NCBI GenBank assembly: GCA_005800795.1
Contig: SYEN01000055.1
Span: 1-6,566, forward strand
DNA: 6,566 nt
Direction: 5' to 3'
Source: Burkholderiales bacterium
GTDB lineage: Bacteria > Pseudomonadota > Gammaproteobacteria > Burkholderiales > SG8-41
In this document: positions 5,293 through 6,566 of the stretch, one piece after another
Position numbering within the stretch: position 1 is the first letter of the stretch
Layout of the letters: each line of letters begins with the position of its first letter
Position numbers and translations under genes: made by a program
Notes under the pieces: generated by a model
Seen by the model: the letters and a program-made list of their open reading frames with translations, nothing else
Databases searched by the model: none
What the model was told of the DNA's origin: nothing

Positions 5293-6264
5293 TCAGTCGA
5301 TCTTGATATTGGCGTCTTTGACCAGCTTGCTCCACTTCACCAGCTCTTCCTGCAGCAACGCTGAAAACTGTGCTGGCAAATTCCCGACCGGCTCCCCGCC
5401 AAGACCGACAATCCTGTTTCGCGTCTCAGTTATCTTGAGAGAGCGTCCCACATCGGCATTCAGCTTGTTGATGACGTCGCGTGGAGTGGCTGCAGGGACA
5501 AGTATGCCCCACCAGCTCGTGGCCTCATAGCCGGGTAGTGCGGCTTCCGAGACAGTCGGCAGATCACGAAAGGCATTTAATCGGGCCAATCCCGTTATGG
5601 CATGCGCACGCATTTTGCCAGCGGCGATCTGCGGCGCGGCTGAGATAGTCGTTGCAAACATCACGTGCACATGGCCGCCTACGAGATCGATCTCGGCAGG
5701 CCCGCTACCTTTGTACGGAATATGCGTGATATCGACCTTTGCCATCATCTTGAACAACTCGCCTGCGAGCTGCTGCGGGCCCCCTGTGCCGCTGGAAGCG
5801 TAAGTGAGCTGGCCTTTGCGCGCGCGGGCTAGCGCGATCAATTCTTTCACCGACCTGACCGGCAGCGAGGGATGGGTAACCAGTATGAACGGCGAGGTAG
5901 CGACTTGAGTAACCGGCGCAAAATCCTTCACTGTATCGTATGGTATCTTTGAGTAGAGGCTGGGGTTTATGGTGTGATTCGATGATGACATGATGATTGT
6001 GTAACCATCTGGCGGCGCCTTGGCGACGATTTCCGAGGCGATCATCATGCTCGCACCCGGGCGGTTTTCGATCAACACCGTCTGACCCCACATCTCGGTG
6101 AGGTCACGTCCCAAGAGGCGAGCCATATAGTCTGTGCCGCCGCCCGGCGGAAATGGCACCAGCATGCGTACCGGTTTTGACGGATATGACTGTGCAGTAG
6201 AGATGCCGCATGCCAGCATCGAAACAAGCAGCCAGTAACAAGTGCGCTGAATTGGCGATTTCAT
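5293..6264 (-). CDS. Bug/TctC-family periplasmic solute-binding protein
   Basis: A complete 323-residue binding protein. The N-terminal MKSPIQRTCYWLLVSMLACGISTAQS is a signal peptide, a Lys/Arg n-region then a hydrophobic stretch, with cleavage near STA-Q. The mature protein has the Bug signature throughout: YPSKPVRMLVPFPPGGGTDYMAR, NRPGASMMIASEIVAKAPPDGY, NPSLYSKIPYDTVKDFAPVT, THIPYKGSGPAEIDLVGG, and a final helix LVKWSKLVKDANIKID. It is predicted to capture a small organic anion in the periplasm; no TctAB membrane genes are nearby, so it is an orphan receptor whose ligand cannot be inferred. The start at 6264 has a GAGAAAG Shine-Dalgarno-like tract and a promoter about 30 bp upstream. It shares many motifs with the Bug protein at 3257-4240 but differs clearly in sequence, so they are diverged paralogues, not a recent duplication. 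Confidence 0.94.
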   Translation of the reverse strand: MKSPIQRTCYWLLVSMLACGISTAQSYPSKPVRMLVPFPPGGGTDYMARLLGRDLTEMWGQTVLIENRPGASMMIASEIVAKAPPDGYTIIMSSSNHTINPSLYSKIPYDTVKDFAPVTQVATSPFILVTHPSLPVRSVKELIALARARKGQLTYASSGTGGPQQLAGELFKMMAKVDITHIPYKGSGPAEIDLVGGHVHVMFATTISAAPQIAAGKMRAHAITGLARLNAFRDLPTVSEAALPGYEATSWWGILVPAATPRDVINKLNADVGRSLKITETRNRIVGLGGEPVGNLPAQFSALLQEELVKWSKLVKDANIKID

Positions 6265-6290
6265 AATCTTTCTCGGGCAGGCAAAATTGT

Positions 6291-6319
6291 ATTTTGTTCA
6301 GCGGTGCGCCAATTGTCAA
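6291..6319 (-). promoter_or_regulatory. Predicted sigma70 promoter of the second Bug gene
   Basis: On the minus strand a perfect -35 box TTGACA (6319-6314) is separated by 17 bp from CAAAAT (6296-6291), which matches the -10 consensus at 4 of 6 positions. A second hexamer TACAAT lies a few bases further down but at 22-bp spacing. Transcription would begin near 6284, leaving a leader of about 20 nt before the ATG at 6264. Confidence 0.5.
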
Positions 6320-6383
6320 CGACGGCAACGCGCCATGAAACCCATGAAAATGTAAGCAGGTCCAAAAGTATTGAAGTGGATAA

Positions 6384-6566
6384 AGCTTTGATCGCCTGAA
6401 CCAGGCGTTGGCCCAGATGGGCGTTGAGCTCAAAAGCGGTCAAATCATTGACGCCACCTTTGTGCCTGTACCCATCCAGCGTAATGGGCGCGAGAGCAAC
6501 GCACTCATCAAAGCAGGTGCTGTACCGATTGAGTGGGGCCAAGACGCCGAACAGCCCAACAAGCTC
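6384..6566 (+). pseudogene. IS5-family transposase, 5'-truncated or frameshifted, continues past the window
   Basis: From 6387 the plus strand encodes FDRLNQALAQMGVELKSGQI, then IDATFVPVPIQRNGRESNAL and IKAGAVPIEWGQDAEQPNKL at the window edge. The SGQIIDATFVPVP segment holds the first catalytic aspartate of the IS5-family DDE transposases, and the following K-AG-P-W pattern is also family-typical. A TAA at 6381-6383 closes the frame just before this segment; the +2 neighbouring frame ends KWIKL immediately upstream, so a small deletion or frameshift is possible, although no clear upstream transposase sequence or terminal inverted repeat is visible back to 6265. The 3' part, with the remaining catalytic residues, is outside the window. 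Confidence 0.78.

Noticed and set aside
5280..5295. Programmed stop readthrough from the Bug gene into the HGARRPE fragment
   Set aside because: The frame after the TGA matches, but the fragment is decayed and unrelated to binding proteins; a one-in-three frame coincidence is the simpler explanation.
1..6566. CRISPR array, tRNA or rRNA gene
   Set aside because: No series of short regularly spaced repeats and no cloverleaf or rRNA-like sequence was seen; the only regular repeat is the two-copy 96-bp unit.

Overview
The window looks like an accessory, partly decayed stretch of a GC-rich betaproteobacterial chromosome (Burkholderiales-like). The main evidence is two Bug/TctC-type periplasmic solute-binding proteins, an IorAB-type molybdenum hydroxylase pair, and GC-biased third codon positions in the intact genes. 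The taxonomic call is an inference from gene content, not from any marker gene.

Bases 1-2350 (+): the 3' end of a [2Fe-2S] subunit gene, then 12 bp later a complete Tat-signal molybdopterin-binding subunit. Together they form an isoquinoline-1-oxidoreductase/aldehyde-oxidase-type operon. Bases 2369-2864: two 96-bp, imperfectly palindromic direct repeats exactly 400 bp apart enclose an internal fragment of an M48 metallopeptidase gene (-). Bases 2895-3236 (+): a small cupin that lacks a normal start and begins just after the second repeat. Bases 3257-4240 (-): a complete Bug-family binding protein, convergent with the cupin.

Bases 4241-5292 hold no intact gene. They contain an AT-rich leader, a cluster of TTGACCAG-type repeats resembling an IS21-type terminus, the C-terminal 70 codons of a DUF1566 (Lcl C-terminal-like) protein, a 298-bp internally deleted IS630-family element with matching ends and TA flanks inserted into that reading frame, and a decayed phage-type Cys/HGARRPE fragment. 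Removing the IS630 derivative and one TA reconnects the last fragment in frame with the DUF1566 tail.

Bases 5293-6264 (-): a second complete Bug-family protein with a plausible sigma70 promoter. Bases 6384-6566 (+): part of an IS5-family transposase running off the window end.

Functionally, the oxidoreductase pair and the two Bug proteins fit an organism that takes up and oxidises diverse organic acids or N-heteroaromatics, but nothing here ties the Bug proteins to that enzyme. The most unusual features are the repeat-flanked M48 fragment and the nested IS630 mini-element in a DUF1566/phage-type reading frame. No complete new defence or regulatory system is visible.
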